Positions 41,068 through 54,800 are shown, counted from the stretch's first letter. The stretch is 64,000 bases of DNA from Kryptolebias marmoratus (GCF_001649575.2 NC_051453.1:1524687-1588686), one strand, 5' to 3'. Numbers and translations are program-made. The notes: generated by a model from the sequence alone, not told the origin.

Positions 41068-44000
41068 AACTAAACGAGGAGCCCTGTGAGAGCCGAGACA
41101 GCAGGCTTTGAACCAGCTCCAAGTCTGTTTATTCAGCTCCCAAAATACTCTTTTGGCAGCTGTAATCCAAATCACTAATAGATAATAAATGTCAAATTAA
41201 AAAAAGAATGAAGTTAGACATAGAATGAAAAATAGAAGTCAGTCATAGAAGAATGACTTGCATAAGGTTTACAGAGGTAAAACTGGGGGGAGGGAAGCCA
41301 GACATCAATTGAAGGAATAAGTATGACTGAGAACGGTTTGATAGATTAAGGCGGAAAAGGAGGGAAAAAGCCCAGCAGGTGGACAATGTGAGCAGCACAG
41401 GCAGAGATAAAGCCCTGGGGTTTGGGGCTTAGGGTCATGTATGTGGTAGAGTTTGCAGTGGCTCGGTGATAAGACAACCAAGTCTCTGCTGACTGCCTCA
41501 AACTGTTCTTTCTTTCCAGCTGGGAAGGAGGAATTTCTCCACTGCTCAGCCATAAACACTGTGAAAGATTACCTCCCCTTGTGGCAAACTTTCAGTGCTT
41601 TAATATCGAAGTTTTAAAGATGTAGGAGAATTTATAAAGATTGTTTCTCTTTCTCACTTTGCTATCTTCCAAGAATCTCAGGACTAGCAGCAGTTTCTTG
41701 AAGGCAGTGTTTGTGCCCTGGAAACATAAAATCTGTTCAGTTTGTCTCTGCCTCTCTCAGTGTATGTTTAAAACTGCATTCAGAGTTAAACTTAAAACTG
41801 ACAATATGTAAAGACGGGTTGAAATTATTGCATAAGACACCTCTTGAGATCTGGTAGTAGTTCAGTTATTATAAATAGTTTCAAAATATTCAGATACTTA
41901 CAGGTTTGATAGTTAGTTTTAATATGGCTCGTGAGTCGTAGTGCACGTTCAGTTTGACAGGAGACGTTCATTAAACCTGCTAAACAAGCGTCAGCACAAA
42001 GATGGAAAGTAACATCTCACAGACTGAGTAAACAGAGCTAAAGGGACTTCTGACTTACATGGTAAACAGTATTTAGAAAATAATGGGTTTCTATATTTGA
42101 TCAGCTGCAACGTTTTGATCCCCTGGTCAGGAAAACTCTTGGGGCTTCCCCTGATGTCTGAGCAAATTAAGGGAGGCCCCTGCCACAAGGGGGTGCTGTT
42201 ACCATGGGAATAAATGATGGTCCATAAATGTATTTATGTTGGTGGTGTGTGTCAAAACTGGTTAAAATATGTGTGTAATTAGAAAAGATTAAACATGTCC
42301 ATTCTGGCTTGTTGATGCAATAAATGTATCATTGTACCCTCAGTCCTGTCAAACTGTGGGTACTCATCTAACATGACACCAACCATTTCAAAACCAGTTG
42401 GGGTTAGAGACTATAAAAATGTTTGTTTTTTAAATAAAACATCAGCCAGACCAATGCTGCCTGTAGGTCAGTACGATGGTCTGTTTGCCACATACCTCTT
42501 CCTGTTTAGCTCTAACTCTGAATCTATGAGTTTACTGAACCACTAGATGGAGACAATTTCCTGATCTCTATGAAAAAACAGTAAGAGACTCATTTGAAAT
42601 AAACATAAGGTTCTATCACAGAGGAAAGCGGGTATGTTTAATGTGCTATTTATATTTTTGAACCAAAAAATAAGTTGTCAAATTGTAGCTCAGTGAGATC
42701 TGTTGACCTCTGATCTTCTCTAAGTGATTTGAGATGGTTTGTTGTTCTTAATTTAGATATATACTAGTGAAAAATACAGTAAAACTTTAATTAAACTTCA
42801 AAGAAATGTAAATATGTACAGTAACATAATTGAAACATGCTTTATGTAATTACAATCAGAGAGAAAGCTGCCGGCCTGGTGTGTGACGGCTTCTTGCTGA
42901 CTTCAGGCAAACAGCAGGGATGGAAGCGTGAGAGCAACCTGGCAGTCTGAGTTCCTTCAATCTGCCTCAGACTCACGTCCCTCAGATACTTAAACTGGTT
43001 TCACTTCCACACAGATTTCTGGTGAAACATTTGCAACACTGATTCCCCACCCTGTCAGGCTTTTAGATCTGTGCTAATTCCCTGAAACTACATTGACATC
43101 TGAATTCACCGAAGGGTAGCGCAGTTAAAGAAAAAAAAGGTAACATAAAGATACATTTCAGAAGAAATACTTCCACCAAGGGGTTCAGTTTGCTACTGTA
43201 ACGTCTGAACTGTTTATTTCATTTTGGACACAACACCACAACTTTAGTGCTTAGTCGACAATCATGAACGTAATTCAACCCGCAACCATCATGCCCTTTT
43301 AAAACCATCTTCCGGCAAATATGATAGTCTGTGTGATGAGTCAGATAGGAGTGAGTCTCAGTTCACCTGAGTCATACATAAAGGCTGTGGCGCCAATTTT
43401 AGATGAGTCTGTGTTTACTTTGATGGAAGATAAGCTGAGCATATCAGATGTGCAGCCACACAGACGCGTGACAACACACACATGCAGATGCTTTGTGCTC
43501 TTCTTAAACGATCTCTTTTGATGCCAATATTTCATGTTCATCATTATCATTAAAGCACCTTTCACACATGGAGTGAAATGCAAAAGTGCTTTAGACTAGC
43601 TAAAAACAAAACATAAAAGGAAAGAAACAAACAACCGAAGAGAAAGAAAAAACAGCAATAAGTTGTAAACTGATTAAACAATGGTAACTCTAACATGTGG
43701 GGACTGAAGGAACTAAGAAAACAGAAATTATTTGATGAGGAAATACCAGAGGTAGGTGTAAATATGAACTATAACAATTACAAAATCAGGAATTCTACAT
43801 CCTTCATGTGAAGCTTAGAAAAGTCCTGTTGCTTCCTGAACACAGTTCCTGTTGCTTTTAGATGTGGACCATTCTTTATTAATATACAACCTCCAGTTGT
43901 TGTGGTTTTTTGTCTTTTGTTTTTATTCAGTAATCTAATGTGTTAATACAAACAAAAGTAAAAGTGCAGCTCTGCAGTTTGATCGTAGTATATTATTTCT

Positions 44001-44853
44001 GCTGAGCGTGTTCAAAACCTCGCACAGCTCACTTCCTGTCAGTCAGGCCCAGGTTGTCGAAATGTTTTATAATTTTCCACTATTATGTAATGATAGTGTC
44101 ACAACATTTTTCTTTGAGGACATGCAAAAGTTGGTGTTATACAGTTGACTGATGAAAGAGGGATGTTGCTTTGAATCAGAGGGAAATTCTGGCCTTGTGA
44201 ACACAGTGACAATATACAGAAGTTGCTTCTTTGAAAAGGGCAGATTAAAAAAAATTACAATCGCACAATTTTTGAATTACGGTAGGTGGTTAGTTTACTG
44301 TCATTAGCTGGGTTTCTGTTTTCATTTTTGATGTGCATTTAGTAACTGCAAAAAAGGAAATGAGAACATTGATATAAAATGAGTTTATCCACAAGTTTGA
44401 GGTGGTTTTTGCTTACTTTTAACAAAACTTCAAGCAGATCGGATGGTGGAAATATATGCGAACTTCATCTGACCTTTCAGAACTACGCTGGCTTATGTGT
44501 GTTTCAAATAAGAGACTATCGCCTTCCCAGATATTACAGGTATTAAATATATAATGGTGCCTAAATGTGCCTATCCCAGTGCACTACCTGTAAACTGTCT
44601 ATTCATGCTGAACATGATCACAGGATTGTGAAACCCATCTGTGTGATGATTGCAGTGGTTCATGTGGCACACCCTGAAGCAACAACAATCACCTTTGAAT
44701 CTGTAAAGATTTTGTAAATATGGAGTTAGGAAGCTTTTACAGAAAGGGAAGATTTAATAAAATACTTAGGAGTATTTCATACTTAACAACACAGAAAAGG
44801 TGACTTCTTCCACTTGTACTTGAATTCTCACTACAGACTTTACCAAGGTGTGT

Positions 44854-44857
<4 letters not shown>

Positions 44858-44893
<36 letters not shown>
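44858..44893 (+). repeat. (AT)n microsatellite
   Basis: About 18 uninterrupted AT units. Confidence 0.95.
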
Positions 44894-44895
<2 letters not shown>

Positions 44896-47800
44896 GAGTC
44901 TAAAAAAACCTCCTTTTATGGCCTAATAAAGCGAATGTTTGTTTGCTTGGACTTTCAGGTAATACCTCTCGTCAGCCTGTGCGTATCAGATGCTTATCTT
45001 TGTTTGTTCAACTGCACCGTGTCAGAGGAATGCTTGCCTCGGTTTATCTTGCCAAACCTGAGATGACTCTTTGCTGAACAGACTAAACAGACACCGACAG
45101 TGTCACTTGAACTTCAAAGAATTGCACTGGACCAGAAATAATGTTGGTGCATGTGGTAAGGGCACTTTCTTATGTGAAAATGAAAAGTATTGTGTGGAAC
45201 CTAATCAGAGTAAAAATTCTCCAGAAATGTGGTGCAATATATGCTTCACAGCCTGAAGCTTTATGAGTATAAATTTCGGTTTTCCCTGATATCTAATTTA
45301 TTGGCCAACTAGTTAATGAGTATTTTGATTGCACTGTGTACCTACATGTACAAATATAGACACAATGAAATGGAAAACTCTGCCCCACTCCTCTCCATCT
45401 CTGAACAAAAGCCTGTTTAAATTAAACATAAAATTAATTGAAGATGACTGAAAAGGCACAGCCACAGCAGACTGTATCACCAGAGTCGCATTACAGTTGA
45501 AAATTGCATATTTATATATATTTCTTCATTTAAATTAGCATTTATAAAGGACAAGGTATGACTCTGCAGCTTCCATCAAACTGAGAAGTGACCACCAGCA
45601 CTTTTCCACATTTCTCTGTGACTGTGCAAAGCTACTTCTGCTGCAGTCAACGCCAAACAGCAATACAATAGTGATAACTTTCTCTTTCTTTCTGTGCTTA
45701 GGACAACACAGGCTGTATCAGCAACGCTTGTCATTTTTAGTGAGATGTGAGAGGAGCAGCCGGGGTCTGCAGAGTAGTCTCTGCCCAGGGCAAAGACACT
45801 GATAGAAGGGGAAGTTAGTGAGTCAGAGAGGGCCTCTTGTGCTATAAATTTAGCCCACTTGCAGGTTTTCCTGGGTAGCAAGTCAGTGAGGGCCTCTGAA
45901 GCAACAAGCTTTGATCAGCCATGGGCTAAGTCCTGGTGCGTGGGTTCGGTTTCACTGCCCTGACTTGACTTCAGAATATATTCTTGTAAAAGCTTGTTGC
46001 CCAGAAAAGTGATTGGAACACAAGTTCAGTAGAACATACATAAATAAAATAATGCAGTTGTAAGCTGAATGAAAACTCCAGACCATGTAAGTTATGATCT
46101 AAGATAAACTAAAGGCTCTTTTGTCATATAGGTGGCTAGAACTGGGTAAAATCTATAAATGCATGTAAAACCACATTTTCTCTCATCTGAACCATAACTA
46201 TCATATAACAGGTCTGGAACCTTTACAAAAAGAGGAAAACACAAAGTTTGTTAGGTTTCATTTAGTTTGTTTGTCACAGTAAATGCATGTTAGCTGTACA
46301 GGTCAGCAAGTTATCAGAACTGCTTTCTTCGACGGTTTTCCTACAGTGTTTGGGTTCTGTGGCTGAGTGGTGCTCTCCAGATTCAAAGCAGAAATCACAA
46401 TCCATTGTCCTTTTATTCATCTTGCAGCTGAGCAACAGTCCAACTAAAGATTTCAAGACCTCCCTCTCTCCAGATACCTCTTCTGGCTTATTGGGAGAAA
46501 AAAACGGAGAAAATCATTTTTAGCAGCAACAGGACTTTAAAGTTTAACAAAATAGTTCATAAACTACAATTTTACTTTGTTTGAGTGACAATATTTGGTG
46601 TTAATGTTATTTAAGGATGTTTGATCAGCTGAATCCTTAAGAAGGAACCATCCACAGCGTTGCACCATATAAACCTGAAAGTCATGTGTGAAGTGGGGGT
46701 TGGATCACAAGATGTGCATTTCTCCATTTACGGATACCTGTTCGGCTTTTACTGCTGCTAATTGATGTCATCAACTATTTTCCACTGCTGAGTCAATGGT
46801 CACACAAAAGCAGCTCAGCCTGGTGTTCTGGCTCAGCCTCAGTTAGTGTTGTCATCCATGTTGGCTGTCTTTTCCATGGAGGAATTTCCACATGCTAAAA
46901 GCGTACGGCTGCAGTCATTTTTTTCTGTCACCACAAGCAACAGAAGTGGGAATGCCCTACCTTTTTTTGATTTACCTGTTACCTCTCTCAGTGCCGTGTT
47001 TGAATAAGGAAGCTGTGAACAATGGAAAGCGTCATTAAAATGTTTCTCGTATTTCACAGAGACGATTGGAATTTATCAAAATCAACGATCACTTTTGTTT
47101 TCAGTTAAAAATAAATTTCATAAATGGGCACCTCTAGACAATGGGTTTGATATTGAATCTAAAATGCTGCAATTATCTCATATTTTTTTCTGGTTTTGGA
47201 TAAAGGCAGTAATAAAGGTTCACATGTTGAAATAGCTAACTTTTATAAATTCGCAAGCTATAATGATGAATCTGTGGCAACAAGAAGTTGTGATTTGGCT
47301 TTTATGGATAGATGGAGAAAACTGGCTGACCTCTGCTATCCTCTGTTTCAATTTGCTCACCGATCTGCACGTTTCTTCAACTTTGGTAATTCAGAAAATA
47401 CAAAATGCCAGTCACATGCCCAAATTGGGCACTTCCTCCATCTGTACAACCCTGACAGGATGTATTTACATCAGTGCTTAGTGTCGTCACACAGTCTTGA
47501 CCTTCTTATGCCTAAAAGATTTGGTTTTTTAAATCAACGTTTATGTGGTTATCAAAGTACAACAGATTTTTAGAGCTAAAACTGCTGCTTCAGTCTTTTT
47601 TTAAGGTTTCTTCTGGTCTTTACTGATTTCATCTCGTCTTCAGACACATTTTTGGAGCAGTTTACCTATTTTCTGAAATTAAGATCAGGTTCTGTGTCAC
47701 TTGTACACTTATAGATTAGTGCTTAAAGTGGTTTTGTTTGTTTTTGAGACAATGACTTATATTTTAGGTAAATACCTAATTTCCTCTTCCCTTTTAAGAC

Positions 47801-49942
47801 AATTCATTTGTCATGTTTCTAACTTTTCTTGAATTACAGCGTACCTCAAACATATATTCTGAGTGTCTTTTATGAAAATAAAGTTATGAATAGGCTAACT
47901 AGGGTAATATAAGATCAAACCAAAGCTTTTCACTGTAATTAGAAGTCAACTTACTCAGTCTTGCAATTGTTGTTTATACAGTAAACAGGCCTGGGTTCAT
48001 TTTTTAAGTTGTCAACTGTTTGTTTTGCAATCTGAAATGGCAGCTGACAGCATGTGACTTTTTAAATCTTCACAGTCTGACTGATGTAGCTAATAAATAT
48101 AAACTACTGTCAAGGAGAAGTACTTTGTAGCTGATGGGAATGTTTTACATTAGCTGTAGCTGCTAAAAGTGATTTAAAGAGTCTTCTAGATCTTCTTTTT
48201 TGTGTTTGCCAACACATCCAGGTTTACCACGATCTGCATCATGTTTCTGCTGAGGTTCCCTGAATTAGTTCCACCAACACAACAAATGGTTTAAACCAAT
48301 GAGAACTGACCAGGGTTATCTGTAACATTTAGTTATATATATAAATAATGAACATCTTTATTAATGCTGACTTTTCACAAACTCTGTAAACTTGTCATTA
48401 TCACATGTTCGGTGACCAAAATGATTTGCATTCTTTAATTTTCCCATGTTCTTGTATAAAAGTACAGTTCAGTCAAGCATGCAATATGAAGGGTGTTGGC
48501 CGCCGAACAGTTGCCTGCACGGCGTTGCGCATCCATCCACTACAGCTCCTATCGTTCAGGGGAAAGTTTGAAATATGCTCACTTCAGCAATCTACCAACC
48601 ACAAAGTTATCATACCCCACATTAATGCCCTCAGGGGGATCTTGAAAAGCTACACAAATACACTCACACACACAAACCCACCCATCCAAAAACACACTCA
48701 TTCACCACCTTGTTAGAATATAAATTTTATTTGTGTCATGCGGTGCAGAACAAGAGGAACTTTGTTGTTCAGATTTACAGAAAGCTGACAGAAACTATGT
48801 AGATTTAAGTATATTAAAGCGTATGGGCACAGAATTAAAGAGGGGACATTTTCACAACAGGAGCTGTCTGGGGCAACTTTTGAGTTTCAGAGCGATGAGT
48901 ATTCCTTTTTAACTTCCCAGTTGTCTCTTTGCAGCTGTGTCGTCCTTACGTGACTCAGTCTACATGTCGGTTTTTGTGTGCATATGACTTGGCCTGTTTA
49001 AGTCCCATTTAATCTTATTTTATTTTATCTTTTTATTGTTTGCTTCAGACCACGTGATTATAGGAGCTTATGAGCAAATGACTCAACTGCTCCTAATTCC
49101 CCCAAAATAGGAATGAACTAAGTGTAAAAATAAACTACAAAGGTTAGCAGATATTTATCACATTGGGCTATTACAACTTCATGGCGCAGAAAAATAACTA
49201 ATAATTAACAAAAACACTTTAAACATTTACTAGATGTTAGTTTAATCTTAATAACATGTCTGTGAAAGACTAACCCTCTTTCTAAATGCTCAGCCTGATT
49301 CAAACTAATAATTCAAAACAACACATCATTTGTTGCACAATTAACCTGATTTCCTTGAGTGCAGGGAATGTTATCATCTTTTTTTAATTTATTCAGACAT
49401 TTACTAAATCTCAAAATTCAATGTGAATACCTTCAGATTTACTTCTCCGTCATGGTTGGACCAAATATGTGGATAGATGGGGAACGGGAAATTTCTCAGT
49501 GCTAATAAAATTACTTAAAACAGTAAAGGCTCTTTGTTTTCATAGAAGGGTTAATTTAATGTTTTCACTGTTAGAAATCATTCCTTCCATATACAGTATC
49601 ACTCAATCAGCATATTCTTTTGATGCCTTTTTGGGAAACTAGTGCTCACAGATGGGAGTTTAGTCTCTAGATCTTCATAAATACCCTTTAAATTAAGCAT
49701 ACTGACGCTCAAGTTGCTCCAGATGGCATGACATTATTGGAGTGAGTAATAGGTGAAGTAGAAAGACACAATCAGGTACTTTGTAGAAGGTTCAAAGGTG
49801 TCATTAAAGATTCAGTTATGGCCCAGTTATTCATTTTTCTACATCTCTAACTCTTGCACTTAAAATGTTATACATGAAGAACACGTGAAAATCGCCATAA
49901 ACTAAAACAAAATGTACATAAAGCTTTTCCCAAAAACCAGGG

Positions 49943-49949
49943 TGAGTCA
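49943..49949 (+). promoter_or_regulatory. AP-1/NF-E2-type site TGAGTCA upstream of gene 2
   Basis: Perfect TGAGTCA core, 41 bases before the TATA box at 49991. bZIP factors of the AP-1, NF-E2 and Maf groups bind this core. Position favours function, but a 7-bp match alone is weak. Confidence 0.4.
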
Positions 49950-49990
49950 GTGACAACAGATGTTAAGTCTGGGTAGCAGTGGTCTTTGCT

Positions 49991-50000
49991 TATATAAAAG
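49991..50000 (+). promoter_or_regulatory. TATA box of RGS gene 2
   Basis: TATATAAAAG on the coding strand, 165 bases before the start codon. It predicts a transcription start near 50020-50030. This also explains why the in-frame ATG at 49979, which lies upstream of it, is unlikely to be used from this promoter. Confidence 0.6.
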
Positions 50001-50051
50001 ATATTCAGATACCTGTACCAGCAGGCCCGCAGCGTCATACGGGTTACACCT

Positions 50052-50066
50052 TTCCTTCCAAGATAA
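50052..50066 (+). promoter_or_regulatory. Paired ETS (TTCC) and GATA (AGATAA) motifs in the gene 2 leader
   Basis: TTCCTTCC at 50052-50059 is followed one base later by AGATAA at 50061-50066, just downstream of the predicted transcription start. Close GATA/ETS pairs are common in blood-cell promoters. Short motifs like these also occur by chance. Confidence 0.3.
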
Positions 50067-50147
50067 AAACCAGCTCAGAGAGAGAAACAATACAGTTTCC
50101 CTATATCACCGAAAACTGTCTGAGTTTCCCAAAGGACAACTCCAGGG

Positions 50148-50219
50148 ATGTTAAAATGTCCAAACTTTTGTTTTCAAAGATTCGCTTTTATGAGATTAAA
50201 GATTTGTTTCCAAACATAA
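50148..50219 (+). promoter_or_regulatory. Overlapping upstream ORF in the gene 2 leader
   Basis: An ATG at 50148 opens a 23-codon frame ending in TAA at 50219. It is out of frame with the main start at 50156 and overlaps it. Its context has G at -3, while the main ATG has A at -3. Such an overlap usually lowers translation of the main frame unless it is leakily scanned. Confidence 0.5.
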
Positions 50220-51541
50220 AGCAGCCCAGAAGGTAAGTCAGACAGCCTGAACATGTTTTCTTCATGTTAAGTCATATATTTTTCTCCGTTTGACTGGATT
50301 TATTTCACAGGATTGATATTGTACAGAGTAGAAAAAAGCAAAAGAAAGACATGTGGTCATTTGTCATTGGGCAAAAAGTAAATAATGAGACATGTCCCTC
50401 AAACCTCAGGTAGTATTTTGTTATTTTAGTTGTTTTTATCATTGTGTGATTCACTAAAAGTAAAAATAATAGTTTCATTTCTCATGTATACAGCTGGCAG
50501 ACTGACCACAAACGTCACCTGTCTTTGGAAAGATTACTGAGAGATAAAAGTAAGAAATGTTATTTTTCACAAAATTTACCTTCACATTTATTTTGATGAC
50601 TTTTAAAAACTAAACAATCAAATGCTTTTTTTTTTTTTTTTCTACAGAGTACTTGGCAGCATTCCGCTCCTTCCTACAGTCAGAGTTCAGTGAGGAAAAC
50701 ATCGAGTTCTGGCTTGCCTGTGAAGACTTTAAGTCAACAGCCTCATCAGAAGACCTCGACTGGAAAGCAAAGAAGATCTATGAGGAGTTTATCAGCCCTA
50801 CAGCCTGCAGAGAGGTCAGTCTGAAGGGAAAAACACGGTTGGTGGTTTATGGTGGAAACAGACCGTGCTTTGTTGCCATTTCTGGTCTTACTGTTATGTA
50901 TAAAAAATACATTTATCTCAAACTAACATTACAGAACAGTGGAAAATAATGTTGCGTAAACACAAGAAACAGCACCTCTGATCAAGAACAGGAACAAGTA
51001 AAGGATTTAACATTCAGTGAAGCACCATGTTGACTTACATGGTACACAGAAATCATGCTGTTGTTGTTGTTTGTTTCATATTCTATTTTATGGTTGTCAT
51101 CCTGCCAGAAAGGCATCCTTTGTAATACAGCCAGTAAATTACATGCAAAAGCGTGCACAAGTTAGAAAAAGCTAACACCCACACAGATCTTTGGTCCCTA
51201 ATTATTTTAATTTAAGTGAATAAATAACTGTGTGTCATGAAAGGTCTTTTCTTTAACTCTGTTATTGTGATGCCAGCACATATTTGCACAATTTTTAACA
51301 TTTTAAACACCCAATGATGGTTTTATAAGTTGCCTTTCATGTTTTTTTCCTTTAGATCAATGTAGACCACCGGATTAAAGAGAAGATCCAGAAATCTTTG
51401 GAGAAACCAAGTCGTCCCTGCTTTGATGAGGCCCAGAAACAGATTTACCTGTTGATGCTCACAGACTCGTGTCCCAGATTCCTGCACTCGGATGCCTACC
51501 TGAGTCTTAGGCACAAATCCAGGTCTATATGGTATATTTAA
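50156..51541 (+). CDS. rgs18: RGS-domain protein, R4 type, RGS18-like (gene 2), complete
   Basis: Five coding exons, 50156-50232, 50311-50409, 50494-50549, 50648-50814 and 51356-51541, have GT-AG introns and matching phases (2, 2, 1, 0), giving 194 aa. Residues 1-78 are a basic N-terminal part starting M-S-K-L-L-F. The RGS box follows, with S-E-F-S-E-E-N-I-E-F-W-L-A-C-E-D-F-K, I-N-V-D and C-F-D-E-A-Q. The expected role is a GTPase-activating protein for Gi/Gq alpha at the membrane. The case for RGS18 is by eye from memory: an L-L-F-S-like start with a basic stretch before V-I-G-Q-K, Ser instead of Asn at the RGS4 Asn128 position (K-S-L, as N-S-I in RGS18), and a basic S-R-S tail. RGS1 is the main alternative. 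Odd points: D-S-C-P-R-F has Cys for the usual Tyr, L-M-L-T replaces L-M-E-[KR], and the tail after the box is short. Human RGS18 is 235 aa. The RGS identity is certain; the subtype is probable. Confidence 0.9.
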
Positions 51542-51806
51542 TTTCTGTTTAGGGGAAGAGCAACTGGTACTTACCGTACGCTTTAAGTGCTAGTGTTTTC
51601 AGCCATGTGAAACCTTAAACACTGCTGAGAGTGAGACGGTGTGTTAGACTTGTAAAGAGAAAGAGAACGCATGTGACTGAAGGAAGTTTGGATGTAGAAG
51701 ACAGAAGACGCTTGCGTGGGATTTTTTGTAGACTTGTTCAGAGCTGCTCGGATTCTTGATGTATTCAAGTGTAAGAAAGTGGAGGTCTTGTTTCCAAACA
51801 GTAAAT

Positions 51807-51812
51807 AATAAA
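51807..51812 (+). terminator. Candidate poly(A) signal of gene 2
   Basis: AATAAA 266 bases after the stop codon. Confidence 0.45.
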
Positions 51813-54800
51813 CTGACAGATGAATAATTTCTGGTATGTGAGATGATATGACCTTTAAAAAAAAACCAAATAATTATTTTACTATCTATTTACTTCACAG
51901 AATTCTGACTTCTTTGCCAACACTGGCAGATGATTGTGGTCATTCCCATACTCATACTGCTGTTGTTATTTGTTTGTCTTGTTGTCTCATAACTTATATT
52001 TAGCTGACTGACTAAATGCAAAGATGAGTCAAAAAAGGGAAGAGTTTCCACAGCTCACAAAGGGATTCTGTTTTTGGTCACATGTCTGATTTTCTCTAAT
52101 TAGGTGCAAGGATGATTCCATACACCAGTAATGGGGTTTAGCAAACTGGAAAAAAAGCAACCTCTCTATGACTCTTGATCCCACTCTGCTCTGCAAACGG
52201 CTTTATTCCTAAAAATTGTGCCTAAAAAGGAATACTGAGGCAGCTAAAAATAAGTCAGGGGCTTAAACGACAACACTGGAGTCATCAGACAACCTGAAGC
52301 GTAACAGCCAGAATGTGCTGCCTTGTTAGGGGAATAATCTCATCGCTCCGAGACAATGATGGGGCAAATTCACAAGAACTGAGCTTAGGGAAAAAGAGAG
52401 CCAGTTAAACCGCATTTGAAAAGTATAGTGATGTTTGTCTAAGTATGAATTCTACATTTGGAGAACATTTAGAGAGATTTATCCTGCATGGGTTGTTGAT
52501 CCACTTCCTGAAACTGAGCATACTTTCCACACGTCATAAATGCACTAAAAATAAAATATAATACACTGTCAGCATAACAGTTATTGCCAAAAAAAGGTTT
52601 GGAAAATAACCTGGTGAAAGACTAAAATAATTAAAGGGCCCAGCATTCCTTTCTTACAGCTTTTCGTTTCAGCGTTTGAGACTAAGATCTTCTTATACAA
52701 ATGACAGACCTGTAAAGGTTTTGGAAATCCTTTAAAGTATCGTGCACGATCTCATGCAATTGTGAGACATCACGCTCAGAGTGTGTGCTGTGAATGACTC
52801 TCAGCTACTACCACATCAAATTTTATTATCTGCAAAACTGACCGAGGTACCGCTTTCTGTTTTAGGCAATAAAAACTAAAAATATTACAATATAAACCCT
52901 GTGTACCATAAGGTTAGACAATGTTTATGTTCTATACACAGTCTGTTCTGTTCCAATAACAAACAGGAAATATGATGATCTTCACTCAGTTTAATGTTCA
53001 TTTCATCAGAACATTATATATAATATAAATCCTCTGTCTCTTCTTTCAATGTAAAGAAAGGCTGCATTTCAGGCCAACCCTTGAAATTTACCTTCTCCTA
53101 ATTGAGTTTCCCCAAACAAACCTAATAGGGGATTAAATGTTTTTGGTGATTAAATCTAACAATTAAATGAGTTGAAAACCTGAAAGAAAAAGAAGAATAG
53201 TGAAGTCACATAGAATATTCATCTCAGACTGTAAACAGACAACATTCATCACAGACACTGAATCTATATTTTCCAAGTTGAATTTACGTGACCATCATTG
53301 GTCATTTTACAAGCTGATGCAGGTTCTGTCATTTGGAAAAAGTAAGTTCTGCTCAATGCAGCCGATATATTAGGATAATGATGTAAAAAGGTACCTTGTA
53401 TGTAGCTGAGGCATCACCAGTTTTTAAAGACTAAATCCTACTTCCTGAAGAGCAGACAAGATGTTATTAAGATCAGGAATGACCTTCCATTCCTGATTCT
53501 AACGTTGGATTGTTACCAGAGTCAGAAAGTTTGTAACTTATTTAGCTCAGCCTAAAACAAATGTAACATATTTCATTCCAAGACTTATTCTGTGGTAATT
53601 AGGGAACTCTTTGATAAACAACTATAACAATTGAGTAAACAACTTTAAAAATTAAATCTACTATAACTGCAAAAGAGTCATATTCTGTCCATAAAACTCC
53701 ACTTTAAAGTCACAAACTACGCTCTGAAAGAAGACATGTGCTCAGTTGTATGTGAAAACAAAAACTTCTGTAAACTCTCCTGGAAGGGGCAAAGTATCTG
53801 CATCCGTTGGATAAAAGCATTGCAAAAGTGATTAGAAACTTGTACAAATTTTCTTGAATGTATTACAAAACAAAAAAAAACAACACTTTTTAAATCTTTT
53901 TTTAAAGCATGGTGTATTTTATTTAGCATATTTTGACACTCAGGTTTGCATTTCATGTTTGTTATTCCAGTTAGGTGTCGATGAAATGGAAACAGGATGC
54001 ATATAAGTTTGATTAACTGTCAGTAAATAAAACGCTCTGGGGATCATGTTTCATGTTGACATTTATATCAGTTATTTTTGTGTCATAAACATTAAATAGT
54101 GTGTTATTTGTAAGTGGAGACTGTGTTCTACTGTGAACAGAAGTTACAGCAGAATTGCATGATTTTATTTCCTGCTGCAGATTAGTGGCACATTAGTGTA
54201 ATTTTTGGCTCCAGATTTTAAAGTTTAGCAGTTTCCACTACAAATAAGAGACACCATTTATTTCAAAGATCTACGTCAGTAACTCTGAGTACACCGAGGG
54301 TTGTTCCTGCTAAATCACAAAGTTCTCAAATCTCCCTCATCACATGGTGTACTATTCTTCACACACAATCTGTCACTGTTTTCTCATTGCCCACCACTGT
54401 TACCATGGTAACTACAAGGAAGTGAGTTCCTCCGAAGGCACAGCGTTGGTCGAAACCGTTGGGATAAATGTGTCTGATAAAGATGTTGGCAGTTCTTCAA
54501 AGCAGCTCTTCCATTCCTTCACAGAGTACAGTAACTGGTGTAACAGACAGAGAATATGCTACCAGTTCAGTATTTAGGGTCTGCTTGTAACAGCTCAGCA
54601 CTTACAACCATGTTTGGGCAAAAGAAGGAAAGCAGCATCAGTGAAGCCAAACTAAAGGACAGGTTGTAATAGGGCAGCCTATGGCAGCGTGTTTTAGTCA
54701 ATAATAATTGGCTTAAATATGTTCTAGTTGTTCTTTCAGCTCCTTCACATTTGGACTAGTGGTCCATAAACACTGAACTTTATAATCATGTTTTACACAA

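Larger units (their letters stand above)
40938..49942. other. Intergenic between RGS genes 1 and 2
   Basis: No gene is recognised. A plus-strand open frame of 125 codons at 47196-47573 has no family motif and no splice or promoter context. Positions 42300-42700 and 45560-45920 are non-repetitive but not coding in any convincing frame. Confidence 0.5.

Noticed and set aside
47196..47573. 125-codon + strand open frame
   Set aside because: No recognisable domain, promoter or splice context. Its length is within chance for this much AT-rich DNA.
49979..50236. 85-codon frame that extends RGS gene 2 upstream of its start
   Set aside because: Its ATG lies before the TATA box at 49991-50000, and its end runs past the exon 1 donor at 50233. 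The in-frame ATG at 50156 fits the promoter and the exon phases.
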